60,211 nt of DNA from Nitrospirota bacterium (GTDB lineage: Bacteria > JACPQY01). The notes under the pieces were generated by a model, which had not been told where the DNA came from, did no database searches, and saw only the letters and a program-made list of their open reading frames with translations. Positions within the stretch are counted from its first letter, which is position 1, and each line of letters begins with the position of its first letter. Position numbers and translations under genes: made by a program. The DNA is taken from positions 1-60,211 of the forward strand of contig JACPQY010000045.1 in assembly GCA_016190245.1 (NCBI GenBank), in the 5' to 3' direction. Positions 7,866-16,701 of the stretch are shown here, in pieces.

Positions 7866-9650
7866 CTACTCGTCTTCCGAATACGGCGAAGGGAGCTCGG
7901 GGGGGCGTTCGGGGCGGGTGGCGATCCGCTGAAGTTCGACCTGAGCCGTCAGGACGGACGGGCAGATCGTGGAGACGGGCACCCAGCCGGTCTCCGCACC
8001 GCATGACGCGTTCCAGACCTGCTCGGCCACCGGCTCATCACCCACCGCAAGAATCTTTTCGAGGCTGACGAGTGGCGTCCCCACCATCTCGACGCCGCGC
8101 ACGAGCGTTTCGCGGCCCGTCTTGGCATCCACCCGGTACACGAGCCCGGGCGTGGTCCGGTAGGCTTGGTAGTTGCCTCCGTAGGTATCCGTATCCCCTC
8201 CCTGCGCGTGCCGCAGGATGAGACCGAAGGGCTTCCCCTGCCGCCTCACTTCATCGAGAAGCATGCGCTTGAGATCCGGCGCGGCATGGCGGCGAGTGGC
8301 GGTGACTTCGAGCACGCCCATCCGGGCACGTGGGCCGAACGGATAGTGAACGAACACTTGATAGGGGCTTTCGGCGCGGCCGTGACCGTTTGAGCGGTCG
8401 AAGCCGGTCACCGGCGTCCGCGACAGGATGTAATTTCGCAGCACGCCGTTCTCCACGAGGCGCGTCGGCCGGGCCTGCACGCCCTGGCTGTCGAACTCGT
8501 AGTGGCCCACGAGCGTTTTCCCGTCCACCCAGCGGCGACTCGGATCGTCCGTCACGCTGATGAAGGCCGGGAGAATGGATTGACCGATCTTGCCCTTGAA
8601 CGTCTGCCCGGAGCGCGGGTCGCGCTGGCGCTCGCCTTCCAGCCTGTGGCCAAGGGCCTCGTGGAACAGCACACCCGCCACGCCGGGGTCCAGGATCGCG
8701 GGTCCGGTGTACGGAGAAAGGCTGGGCACCTTCCGGAGAAGCGTCAGTTCTTTGGCCAACCCGCGCGCTTCCTGTATGAACGCTTGCTCATCCGGCAGCT
8801 CCGAGGGATCCGTCACGAAGTGGAACCTGTACGCGTCCACGGGCTCGCCGTCCGCGGCCCTTGCCGTGGCCTGCAAGCTCACGGTGTAGGTGACGGACGA
8901 CGTCCGCAGCACGGTCCCTTCCGTGTTCACGAGATAGTTGATCGTGCGATTCGCCTGAACCCAGCAGGAGGGCGAAAAAATCTCGGGATCCCGCGCGATC
9001 TGGCGGGTCGCCTGTCGCGCAATTTCGCGCCACACATCGAAGTCCATGTTCACAGGCTCGATCGGCTTCACGGCAACAACGGGTCCTTCCCGAGAGAAAT
9101 CTTTCAGATTGGCCTCCCGCGGGCCCCCATCCGCCGACTTCGCCTGGTAGTCCCGCAGCGCCCGCTTGTACGCGACATCGGCCATCAACCAGAGCGCGGA
9201 CCGGATGGAAGCGGGATCGTCCTCGATCGGGATCCGGCAAAGCTTGGAGGGATCCCAACCCCAATCGTCGTCCGGGTGCTCGTTTCCCGAGCCGTCCGCA
9301 AAGAGGTTCGAGCTGTCGGACGCGTAGGACCCCAGCCGCACTTCCACGTGACCGTAGCGGCGGGGATGATCCTCCGGATGTTCCTGGACCACGGCGCCGC
9401 TCACGGCCTCGACGAACTGCTCTTCCTGCTGTTGGACCCAGATGCCGACAAAATAGGGTTTGGGGCGGCCTTTCCCCGCGAGGCCCTTCATCGAGCGCGT
9501 CATCTCCTGCCGAAGCGCGCGCAAGAGTACGTCCGACCCCCAGGCGGTCGGTCCAGGGATGGATGCGGGCATGGCTGACATGGAGGGGCGGTTGTCCGCG
9601 CCGGACAAACCGTATCCCAGCCCCCTGCGATCGTCAACTGGCACTTCCAC
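7866..9650 (-). CDS. TldD/PmbA-family metalloprotease-like protein
   Basis: A 594-residue protein with the TldD signature FHEALGHRLEGE at about residue 328, whose HExxxH plus a downstream Cys form the zinc site. GVLFHEALGH is preceded by GPAILDPGVAG, and the C-terminal domain has the glycine-rich GGNYQAYRTTPG loop. TldD and PmbA (TldE) form a heterodimeric peptidase that degrades unfolded peptides and matures small peptides such as microcins. This copy is longer than typical TldD (about 480) because of an expanded N-terminal domain, and no TldE gene is adjacent. It could act alone, as TldD-only paralogues seem to. The start is probably the GTG at 9650, directly after GAGGGTGG; the ATG at 9581 is an alternative. 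It diverges from the TRAP receptor gene. Confidence 0.88.
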   Translation of the reverse strand: MEVPVDDRRGLGYGLSGADNRPSMSAMPASIPGPTAWGSDVLLRALRQEMTRSMKGLAGKGRPKPYFVGIWVQQQEEQFVEAVSGAVVQEHPEDHPRRYGHVEVRLGSYASDSSNLFADGSGNEHPDDDWGWDPSKLCRIPIEDDPASIRSALWLMADVAYKRALRDYQAKSADGGPREANLKDFSREGPVVAVKPIEPVNMDFDVWREIARQATRQIARDPEIFSPSCWVQANRTINYLVNTEGTVLRTSSVTYTVSLQATARAADGEPVDAYRFHFVTDPSELPDEQAFIQEARGLAKELTLLRKVPSLSPYTGPAILDPGVAGVLFHEALGHRLEGERQRDPRSGQTFKGKIGQSILPAFISVTDDPSRRWVDGKTLVGHYEFDSQGVQARPTRLVENGVLRNYILSRTPVTGFDRSNGHGRAESPYQVFVHYPFGPRARMGVLEVTATRRHAAPDLKRMLLDEVRRQGKPFGLILRHAQGGDTDTYGGNYQAYRTTPGLVYRVDAKTGRETLVRGVEMVGTPLVSLEKILAVGDEPVAEQVWNASCGAETGWVPVSTICPSVLTAQVELQRIATRPERPPELPSPYSEDE

Positions 9651-9722
9651 CCTCGCTCACGCGAATCGTTGAAGACGTGGACGGAGCGTGTAGAATCCGA
9701 CGGCCGGATCGGGAGTCGGCGG

Positions 9723-10799
9723 ATGAAGACGGATTGTGATCCCTGCCCATCGAGGCGTGCGCTGCGGACGGTACCGCACGCGCGGGCGCTCGCCGTCGGG
9801 ATTGTGGGCGTGCTGCTTGCCGCCCGGCTGGACCCCGCCCCCACGCCGGCCCTCGCGGCGGAGCCCGTGGTGCTCACGATCGGCTCCATTGTCCCTTCGC
9901 AGTCCGTCTGGGCGGACACGTTGCGAAAGGCTGTGGCGGAGATGGAAGAGCGTTCCGGCGGTCAGCTTCGGGTGAAAATGTACCTCGGTGGCGTGCTCGG
10001 CGACGATGCCGACATGATCGCGAAGATGACCGAGGGCACCCTCGATGCGAGCGGCCTCATGGCCGTGGGCGTGGAACAGATCGTGCCCGAGATGACCGTT
10101 CTCGAGATGCCGTTCCTCTTCAGCTCACTCCAGCAGGTGGACCAACTCCGCACGTGGTTCATCGAAACCTTCGAGGCGGCCTACCACAAGAGAGGCTACA
10201 AGCTCCTGGCCCTGCTCGACGCCGGCGGGTTCACACAGCTCTACGCGAAGGAAAAGATCGAGACCCTGACCGACCTGCGCCGCCAGAAAGTCTTCACCTG
10301 GCGCGGGAGTCGCGTTCATGCCGAAACCTTCCGCGCGATGGGCATCGAACCGATCCCCCTCCCCCCCCCGGACGTGCTCCCCGAGCTGCTGGCCGGCCGG
10401 ATCACGGTGGTGAACTCGACGCCGCTGGCCACGGTGGCCCTCCAGTGGCATACGAAGATCCAATACGTGCTGCGCGTGGACCTGCGCTACGAGCCGGCCG
10501 CCGTCGTGATCCGTCTCGAGAGCTGGCACAAGCTCACCCAGGCGCAACGGAAACTGATGCTGGACATGTTCGCGAAGTACACGGGGCCCCTAGTGACGGA
10601 GGCGCGACGTTCGGACGATCTGGCCCTCTTCGGTCTGGTGAAAAAGGCGAGGAAGACCATCCTGCCATCCGCCAAGCTCCGGGAGGAGATGCGCGAGGCG
10701 ACTCGCGATCTTCCGGAGCGATTCGTGCAGGCGGGGTTGTTCGATGCCGCGCTGAACGAGCGGGTGCGCCTGAGAGTCGCGGAAGCGGTCGTGCCCTAG
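9723..10799 (+). CDS. TRAP transporter solute-binding protein, DctP family (orphan)
   Basis: A periplasmic receptor of 358 residues. It has a Sec signal peptide (hydrophobic ALAVGIVGVLLAARL, cleavage after PALAA). The DctP fold follows, with VLTIGSIVPSQSVWADTL, a GGVLGDDADMI segment, EMPFLF and the conserved Arg/Asn-containing VFTWRGS and ITVVNSTPL regions. TRAP receptors bind organic acids and hand them to DctQ/DctM membrane subunits. Neither subunit is encoded nearby, so the permease is elsewhere or the protein works alone as a sensor or scavenger. The start ATG at 9723 has GGGAG upstream; an in-frame ATG at 9669 is less likely because it would add 18 polar residues before the signal peptide. 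Confidence 0.87.
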   Translation: MKTDCDPCPSRRALRTVPHARALAVGIVGVLLAARLDPAPTPALAAEPVVLTIGSIVPSQSVWADTLRKAVAEMEERSGGQLRVKMYLGGVLGDDADMIAKMTEGTLDASGLMAVGVEQIVPEMTVLEMPFLFSSLQQVDQLRTWFIETFEAAYHKRGYKLLALLDAGGFTQLYAKEKIETLTDLRRQKVFTWRGSRVHAETFRAMGIEPIPLPPPDVLPELLAGRITVVNSTPLATVALQWHTKIQYVLRVDLRYEPAAVVIRLESWHKLTQAQRKLMLDMFAKYTGPLVTEARRSDDLALFGLVKKARKTILPSAKLREEMREATRDLPERFVQAGLFDAALNERVRLRVAEAVVP

Positions 10800-10848
10800 C
10801 CGGGCCGTGCGTCGTGGAGGACGAGTTCTAGCCGAGATTGGTACAGTC

Positions 10849-10955
10849 GTCCGCCGCGGCGGACTCCTTCGCAATGACACCACGCTCTTGTCATTGCGAG
10901 CGACTCGTGCTGCGCAGCGCTTCGCAGAGTAGCAAGCGAGGCAATCCCATACTCG
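10849..10955. repeat. Intergenic interspersed repeat with two hairpins
   Basis: GTCCGCCGCGGCGGAC (10849-10864) is a perfect 16-bp palindrome. It is followed by arms TCGCAATGACA (10869-10879) and TGTCATTGCGA (10889-10899). The trailing GCGAGGCAATCCC word resembles the widely dispersed cattgcgag-type intergenic repeat. It lies between converging genes and could terminate both. Confidence 0.6.
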
Positions 10956-10996
10956 AAAACGCGGTCAGGACTTGCCTTGCAGGCCGCCAACGCCCC

Positions 10997-11560
10997 TCAG
11001 GGCGCCATCATCACGCCGCCGAGCTGCATGGCAAAGGCCATGTCGCCCTTGATCCGCATCTTGCCCTGCATGAAAAGCTGCTGCGGATTGGCCTTGCCCT
11101 CGGAAAGCGCCTGAAGATCGCGCGCCGCGATTTCGATCTCCGTGCGGGGGCCCGTCCCCTGCGCGCGGTTGAAGCAGATCGTGGTGGATTGAACCGCCCC
11201 GTCCTCCTCGGTGACGTGAAAGATGAGCTCACCCTTGAGCGTCTTGATGCGCTCGAAGCGAGTGGCGCTCATCTTGAAGGGATTGGCCCCACCGGTCCCC
11301 CCGGGGCCAAACGGAAGGCCGCCCTGCCCTTGCTGCGCGCGCGTCCAATCCCGTGGGGAAAGGGCAAACGCCACGAGAGGAGCCTGGGATGCGCCCTCGC
11401 GGCCTGTCAATTGCCCTCCCTTGAGGGCCAGCGTCCACGTGCCCCCCTCGGGAACCGCAATCTCCAGCTCGGTTTCAATCTTCTCCAGATCGGGCTGGTC
11501 CGCCGACATCGCCTTGAACAACGTCGGGATCGTCTGCTCGAACAGTTCTTTGGGTGTCAT
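10997..11560 (-). CDS. SCP2 sterol-binding domain protein
   Basis: A single-domain 187-residue soluble protein. The C-terminal half has the SCP-2 hallmark: an amphipathic helix LQALSEGKANPQQLFMQGK followed by MRIKGDMAFAMQLG. These line the lipid-binding tunnel of SCP2-fold proteins. The N-terminal half forms the five-strand sheet, with a glycine-rich insertion (GQGGLPFGPGGTGG) between strands. Bacterial SCP2 proteins bind lipids or acyl-CoAs; the ligand here is unknown. It is the only gene on the minus strand between 10.8 and 11.6 kb, and the region upstream (11561-11735) shows no clear promoter. Confidence 0.8.
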   Translation of the reverse strand: MTPKELFEQTIPTLFKAMSADQPDLEKIETELEIAVPEGGTWTLALKGGQLTGREGASQAPLVAFALSPRDWTRAQQGQGGLPFGPGGTGGANPFKMSATRFERIKTLKGELIFHVTEEDGAVQSTTICFNRAQGTGPRTEIEIAARDLQALSEGKANPQQLFMQGKMRIKGDMAFAMQLGGVMMAP

Positions 11561-11735
11561 GGACGGAAGCTAGCAAAAGCACCGGGACGTGTAAAGCAAT
11601 CGCGCTTCTTCAACCCCGAAGAAGGGGCCGAACCTCAAGTCGTCTGTCCGTTTCGTCGAACTCATCAGGAGGAGGGAGTACCAGCCTGCCCTATTTGAAG
11701 TCCCATGAATTATTTTGAATTTATTTGAATTGCGC

Positions 11736-11764
11736 TTGACTCATGCGCCCTCTCAAGTTAGAAT
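11736..11764 (+). promoter_or_regulatory. Sigma-70-type promoter upstream of motility operon
   Basis: TTGACT (11736-11741), a 17-base spacer and TAGAAT (11759-11764) lie in an AT-rich island of the GC-rich genome. Predicted transcription start is near 11771, about 20 bases ahead of the FliT/FlgN-like gene. A T-rich stretch upstream could act as an UP element. Confidence 0.68.
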
Positions 11765-11790
11765 TCACAATCAAGTTATCCTGATAATGA

Positions 11791-12255
11791 GTGCTGGATA
11801 CGTCTCGCCCCATGCCTGACACGCCCGGCGGAAGCCTGCGCAAACGGTTCGATCTTGAGCTCCTGCTCTACCGCGCCCTCACCCAGGCCACGCGTGAGAT
11901 TACGGAGGCGGCACGACGGGACGACCAGGCGGCGATCGAGACGGGAGTCGCGCGACGCGGGCGGGTTCTCGCCAAGCTGAAACGGCTTCACGCCTCTCTG
12001 TCCGAAACCCTCGGCGCGCCGTATCCGGGGGTACTGAGCAAGGCGGTGGAACCGGCCATGAAATCTCACAAGCTCGCCGTACGCGCCGTGCTGCGCGAGC
12101 TAGCCGCCCTCGACCTTGAGGCCAGGACCGGCGTGGGGCGCCTCAAAGATGAAGTCCGTGAAGAACTCGGCCGCGTCCAGGCCCGCCGTCTCCTTGGAAA
12201 CCGCCCCTACCAAGCAGCCGCTCGGCGCGGGGCGCTGTGCAACCGGACCACATGA
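11791..12255 (+). CDS. Small helical protein, FliT/FlgN-like flagellar chaperone candidate
   Basis: A 154-residue, almost entirely helical, charged protein with heptad character from about residue 20 to 130. Position (first gene of a motility operon), size and all-helical coiled-coil pattern fit FlgN/FliT-type export chaperones or a flagellar regulatory protein. These families diverge too fast to recognise by eye, so the assignment rests on context. The start is GTG 11791, or ATG 11812, which would trim seven residues. The stop overlaps the next start as ATGA (12252-12255), which implies translational coupling to the TPR protein. Confidence 0.5.
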   Translation: MLDTSRPMPDTPGGSLRKRFDLELLLYRALTQATREITEAARRDDQAAIETGVARRGRVLAKLKRLHASLSETLGAPYPGVLSKAVEPAMKSHKLAVRAVLRELAALDLEARTGVGRLKDEVREELGRVQARRLLGNRPYQAAARRGALCNRTT

Positions 12256-14972
12256 ATCGTTCTCCCTATCAAGCGGCCGCCCTCGCCCTTGCCGCGGTGC
12301 TCATCCTGCCGGCCGCGATTCATGCAAAGGAATCAGACGAGGATCGCGCGCAGAAGCCGGGGGTGAAGATCATCCTCCCCGAAGAGGCGCCGGACTTTCA
12401 GCCGCAGGACGAGAATGGAACGCTCACTCTCGTCCGCCGGATCATAGATCGGCTCTTTGGCGGCGGCGAGTCCGAATCCCCCGAGAAGACCACGAAGGGC
12501 AAGCCGGCCGCAGAGCCCGCTAAGAGAGAGGTCCCCGCAAAACCGGCGGCGCCTCAGCCTCCCGCCGAGGAGGTCGGCGAGGAGCAAACTCCCGAGGAGG
12601 TTGAGCCCGAAGAGCCCCCTCCCCTCTCCAAGCAGGCCGAGGAGATGGAGAAGCGTGAAGCGAAAGTGGCGGAACCGGAAGTCAAGGAAGTGAAGGAGAG
12701 TTTCTTCGCGAAGGCTTGGAAATCCGTTCGCGGGTTCTTCAAGTCCACCTACGTCACCGTCGCCGGCCTCTTCAAGAAGGAACCGGGCGAGGCCCCGCCG
12801 GAAAGTGTGGAGCCACCCCTCCCCGAGGGCCCGGTGGCCTTCGAGGCCCCTTTGGTGCCACCCCCCGCCCCCGCAGTGCCGACCACCGTGCCGCCCTCAC
12901 CGTACCGGGAGGCCCCCGCCGAGGCCCAGGTTACGCCCGAACCTGTTGCCGTCCTCTCCCCGACGGCCCGGCCCCGACAGGAACCGCCACCGGGGCTCCA
13001 GGATGAAGTGGCGTTCCAGACCGGCTACGTCGAGTTCCGCAAAGACAACTGCCGCCAAGCCTCGCGCACCTTCGCCTTCCTGCTCGCCCGCTTTCCCTCC
13101 AGTCCCCGCGCCGGCCCCGCCCTCTACATGCTCGGTGAGTGCCTTTACCGCCTCGGCCGCGCCGATCAGCTCTCCGGCCGCCCGCGCTCGTACAAGCTCA
13201 ACTACCGCCTGGCCACGAACGCGCTCCGCGACGCCACGCTGCGTTTCCCCACCTCTCCCCTCGCGTCGTTCGGGTACTACCGCATCGTCGAGATGCGCTA
13301 CCTCGGGGGGCTCTATCACGACGTGGTGGGGATGGCGGAATACTACGGGAAACGGCATCCGAATGCGCCCTACCTCTCGCACGTCCGTCTCCTCGAAGCG
13401 AAAGCGTACGCCCACCTCGGGCAATTCGAGAACAGCCGCAAGGCCTACCTCCACGTGGTGTACGACCACCCCGCGAGCGATCAGGTGAGCGAGGCGATCT
13501 TCGGCCTCGCCAATCTCCACGCGAACAGCGGCGAGTACGACGAGAGCCTCGCCTACTACAACGAGGGCAACAAACGCTGGCCCCACTTCCTCCGCACGCA
13601 TCCCGAGGCCTCGCTCACACTCGCCCAGGCTTTCGAGAAAACGCGGTTCTACGACGAAGCGCTGTCCCTGCTCTTCTTTCTCCAGGGACAGTACGGGCGC
13701 CGCAATTTCTCGGACGACGTCCAGTTGCGCATCGGCACCACGCTCGCCCACAAGAACGACGTCCCCAACGCCATCAACGCCTTCACCCGAGTCGTCAACC
13801 AATACCCCACCTCGCCCAGCATGCCGCACGCGCTCCTCGGCCTGGCCGATCTGGCTCTCGAACGGCCCGTGAGGACCAAGCTGCGCGGCGGCTGGTGGAG
13901 CACGGACGAGATCGATCCCGAATTCCTCTACCGCGAGATCGCACACCGCTACCCCCTCAAGGACGTGAGCGAGGCCTCCCAGTTCAAGCTCGGCATGCTT
14001 CTCTACGCCCGGGGGCGCTACCCCGAGGCCCTCGAAACCCTCCATGATGTCATCCTCACCTACCCGTATGGCCGGTTCACCGATCGCGCCCGCGAGGAAC
14101 TTTCCAGGGTTTTCAAGGACGGGATCAAGTCATACTACGAATCCCGCCAATTCGTCACCGTTCTGAAACTCCACGACGCCTTCATCGAATCGCCCTTCCT
14201 GCGCCGCGCCTTCGACATGGACGTGCTCTACATCCTCGGCAAGAGCTTCTTCGAGATGAACCTCCACCCCAAGGCCCGCGAGTACCTGTTTCGCGTGATC
14301 CAGAAATGGCCGCCCAAGGACGTGGACCAGCACTGCGGCTACCTCATCGGCGTCACCTACATGCAGGAGGGCGACTACGCGCGGGCCGAGGAGATCCTTC
14401 GCAAGAACGTGGATGTGGACCCCAAGGGGTCGTACGTTCCCGCGATCCTCTACTCGCTCGGCGAGACCACCTACAATCTCCAGAAGTACGCCGAGACCGT
14501 GCAGGCCTTCGGGCGCTACCTCTTCACCTCCCCCCCACCAGAGCGCGCGATGCCCGCTTTCTACTACATCGGCAACTCGCTCTACGCCCAGCGAAAATAT
14601 CTCGAGGCCGCCGAGGCGTACGCCAGCGTCCTCGCCCTGGCCCGGAAGGAGAAGCTGGCCGAGCCCCCACCGTATGTGGTGGAGGCTCACTACCAACTCG
14701 CGGACAGTTTCTTCCTCGCCGGCCTGCACGACCCCTCCCTCCGGGCGTACGAGGAAGCGTACAAGCTGTTCCCCGAGGGCGAACGCGGCACGTGGGCGCA
14801 GTATCGCATCAGCTACCTCAAGGAAATCCTGAAGAACCCGGCCGAGGCCCTGAAGGGCTACGAGGCCCTCGCGACTTCCGGCGACACAATGTGGCAGAGC
14901 ATCAGCGCGGGGTTGCGCGACTTCGCCCGGGCCCGCGAGGTGTACCGGGGCTACTTCAAGGCTCCGGAATGA
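12252..14972 (+). CDS. Large exported TPR-repeat protein of the motility locus
   Basis: This 906-residue protein has a Sec signal peptide (ALALAAVLILPAAIHA). A long Pro/Glu/Lys-rich disordered segment spans about 50-250, interrupted by a basic-aromatic helix with KSVRGFFKSTYV. At least 15 tetratricopeptide-like helical repeats then fill residues 260-900, for example RQASRTFAFLLARFPSSPRA, YPEALETLHDVILTYPYG and YAETVQAFGRYLF. It is probably periplasmic. TPR arrays of this kind scaffold envelope machines. Coupling to the chaperone-like gene upstream and a PilZ gene downstream points to flagellar assembly, stator anchoring or gliding/pilus function. No enzymatic domain is visible. Confidence 0.75.
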   Translation: MNRSPYQAAALALAAVLILPAAIHAKESDEDRAQKPGVKIILPEEAPDFQPQDENGTLTLVRRIIDRLFGGGESESPEKTTKGKPAAEPAKREVPAKPAAPQPPAEEVGEEQTPEEVEPEEPPPLSKQAEEMEKREAKVAEPEVKEVKESFFAKAWKSVRGFFKSTYVTVAGLFKKEPGEAPPESVEPPLPEGPVAFEAPLVPPPAPAVPTTVPPSPYREAPAEAQVTPEPVAVLSPTARPRQEPPPGLQDEVAFQTGYVEFRKDNCRQASRTFAFLLARFPSSPRAGPALYMLGECLYRLGRADQLSGRPRSYKLNYRLATNALRDATLRFPTSPLASFGYYRIVEMRYLGGLYHDVVGMAEYYGKRHPNAPYLSHVRLLEAKAYAHLGQFENSRKAYLHVVYDHPASDQVSEAIFGLANLHANSGEYDESLAYYNEGNKRWPHFLRTHPEASLTLAQAFEKTRFYDEALSLLFFLQGQYGRRNFSDDVQLRIGTTLAHKNDVPNAINAFTRVVNQYPTSPSMPHALLGLADLALERPVRTKLRGGWWSTDEIDPEFLYREIAHRYPLKDVSEASQFKLGMLLYARGRYPEALETLHDVILTYPYGRFTDRAREELSRVFKDGIKSYYESRQFVTVLKLHDAFIESPFLRRAFDMDVLYILGKSFFEMNLHPKAREYLFRVIQKWPPKDVDQHCGYLIGVTYMQEGDYARAEEILRKNVDVDPKGSYVPAILYSLGETTYNLQKYAETVQAFGRYLFTSPPPERAMPAFYYIGNSLYAQRKYLEAAEAYASVLALARKEKLAEPPPYVVEAHYQLADSFFLAGLHDPSLRAYEEAYKLFPEGERGTWAQYRISYLKEILKNPAEALKGYEALATSGDTMWQSISAGLRDFARAREVYRGYFKAPE

Positions 14973-14997
14973 CGGCCATGAACCACGGAGGGTTTCG

Positions 14998-15609
14998 ATG
15001 AATGCCGATGCGACAGCAGAAGCACAGGGCGTGCGCCAGCGGCAGGACGTGCGCGTCCAAGCCACGATGGTCGTACGCTACCACGTGCTGACGGCGCGCG
15101 ACTTCGAGAAGCAGCGCGATCTCCTCGACAGCCGCGCTTCGAGCCTCAGCTCCTACTATCGCTGGATCACCCAGCAACCCACGATCACCGGCACGAAGGA
15201 GAAAGACGAGGTGGCCAGCCGTTTCCTCCACCTCCTGTTCGACCTCCAAGGCCGCGTGAATCGCGTCCTCCAACTCCTCGAACGCCAGGCTGAGGGCGCC
15301 GCCTCCCACCTCACGGCCCGCACGGTGGACGTGAGCGCGGGAGGGGCGTTGCTGCAACTGGACCAGCCGGTCCGCGCCGGCGCGCGCATCAAGATCGTTA
15401 TTGATGTCCCCTACATGTACGGCATCGAGATCCCCGCGCTGTGCGACGTCCGGTCCATCGATGAGGTCACCGAAGACGAGAGGAAGACTTGGCTGGCCGG
15501 GATCAGCTTCTCGGTGATCGGCGAGGAGGATCGGGACCTTCTCGTGCGGTACATCTTCCAGCGGCAGCGCGACACGCTTCGTCGCCGACGGATGGGAGAG
15601 GAAGGGTGA
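14998..15609 (+). CDS. PilZ-domain c-di-GMP receptor
   Basis: A 203-residue cytoplasmic protein whose PilZ domain is split. The RQRQDVR box (the RxxxR ligand motif) sits at residues 13-19 and the DVSAGGALL box (DxSxxG) near 114-122. About 80 helical residues are inserted between them, with a Tyr/Trp-containing SSYYRWITQQ stretch. Both ligand motifs are intact, so c-di-GMP binding is likely. PilZ proteins of this size tune flagellar motors or expression. GGAGG lies seven bases before the ATG. The stop overlaps the start of the kinase gene, so the two are translationally coupled. Confidence 0.85.
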   Translation: MNADATAEAQGVRQRQDVRVQATMVVRYHVLTARDFEKQRDLLDSRASSLSSYYRWITQQPTITGTKEKDEVASRFLHLLFDLQGRVNRVLQLLERQAEGAASHLTARTVDVSAGGALLQLDQPVRAGARIKIVIDVPYMYGIEIPALCDVRSIDEVTEDERKTWLAGISFSVIGEEDRDLLVRYIFQRQRDTLRRRRMGEEG

Positions 15610-16565
15610 GCGGAGTCGCCCGCCGGCCCGCGGAGAAGGGCTCAGAAGAACTCCCCTCCCCCTCGACGGGGGAGTCCGCCCGTGGCGGAGAGGGTGGGGG
15701 TGTGGCCGAGCAGTTCCGTCAACGGCCGACCCCAAATGCCTCTTCCGCCATCCTCCGCGAGATGTTCGATGAAGCGTTCCGCGCCTGGAGCACCGCCGGC
15801 GAGACCCTCCAGAAATCCTACACCGACCTTCAGCAACAGGTCGCCCGCCTGCGCGAGGAGTTGATCCAGAAAAATCAGGAGTTGGCCCTGAAGGCCCGGC
15901 TCGCCTCGATGGGCGAAATGGCGGCCCGAATCGCGCACGAGCTCCGAAACCCGCTCGGGAGCATCGAGCTGTTTGCCTCGATGCTCAAACAGGACCTCAA
16001 AGACGATCCCGAGAAGCTTCGGAACGCCGAGTACATTCTGCGTGGTGTTCACAACCTCAACCGGATCGTAAGCAACCTGCTGCTCTACACCCGTTTCGAC
16101 GCCCCTCGCGTGCGCGATTGCGACCTTCGCGCCGTGCTCGACGATGCCCTGGAATTCACCCTCATGGTCAGCCGGAAGCACGGGGTGGATATCCAGCGCG
16201 ACTACGCCCCCGGCGACCATCGCATGCCGGTGGACCCAGATCTCCTGCGGCAGGTCCTCACCAATCTCATTTTCAACGCGCTCGACGCGATGCCCCAGGG
16301 CGGCCGCCTCACCCTCGGCCTCGCCCCCTGTCGGAACGGTTCCGGGCAACCACGCGTGCAGATCCGCGTGGAGGACACGGGGCTGGGAATGGAAGCCGCG
16401 GTGGTGGGGCGCATCTTCGATCCGTTCTTCACCACCAAACAGGGCGGCATGGGCCTCGGGCTCGCCATCGTCAAGGAAATCGTGGACGCCCACCGCGGGC
16501 GCATCGAAGTTCAGTCCGCGCCCGGCCAGGGCACGGCCTTTTCCATCTTCCTGCCGGCGGAATGA
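15606..16565 (+). CDS. Cytoplasmic sensor histidine kinase (FlrB/FleS-like)
   Basis: A 319-residue kinase without membrane segments. A disordered N-terminus (1-45) leads to a coiled coil (about 60-100), then the H-box ARIAHELRNPLGSIELF. The N-box VLTNLIFNALDAM, the G1 box VEDTGLGM, the F-box FDPFFTTKQGG and G2 GLGLAIVKEIVDAH are all intact. Soluble kinases of this layout next to a sigma-54 response regulator are the FlrB/FleS type, which reads flagellar assembly state and phosphorylates FlrC/FleR. The GTG at 15606 overlaps the PilZ gene stop (GTGA). A short PAS domain may be present at 45-90, but I cannot confirm it. Confidence 0.85.
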   Translation: MSGVARRPAEKGSEELPSPSTGESARGGEGGGVAEQFRQRPTPNASSAILREMFDEAFRAWSTAGETLQKSYTDLQQQVARLREELIQKNQELALKARLASMGEMAARIAHELRNPLGSIELFASMLKQDLKDDPEKLRNAEYILRGVHNLNRIVSNLLLYTRFDAPRVRDCDLRAVLDDALEFTLMVSRKHGVDIQRDYAPGDHRMPVDPDLLRQVLTNLIFNALDAMPQGGRLTLGLAPCRNGSGQPRVQIRVEDTGLGMEAAVVGRIFDPFFTTKQGGMGLGLAIVKEIVDAHRGRIEVQSAPGQGTAFSIFLPAE

Positions 16566-16607
16566 GACGATTCTCCAATTTTGTGCGGATTGGCAGCGGT
16601 TTCGCGG

Positions 16608-16662
16608 AGCCTAAAGGCTACGCTACCGAGCGTGAGACCTGTAGCCGAGCCTTTAGGCTCGG
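16608..16662. repeat. REP-like hairpin pair between kinase and regulator genes
   Basis: AGCCTAAAGGCT (16608-16619) and CCGAGCCTTTAGGCTCGG (16645-16662) are two palindromes of the same core, also partly complementary to each other. An outer pair TTGTGCGG/CCGCACAA brackets them. The core AGCCTTYAGGCT is shared with the element at 60091-60108, so this is one dispersed REP family. Confidence 0.7.
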
Positions 16663-16701
16663 CAAGTCAACCCGCACAATCCCTTGTGCGGGTACGTAGC
16701 C

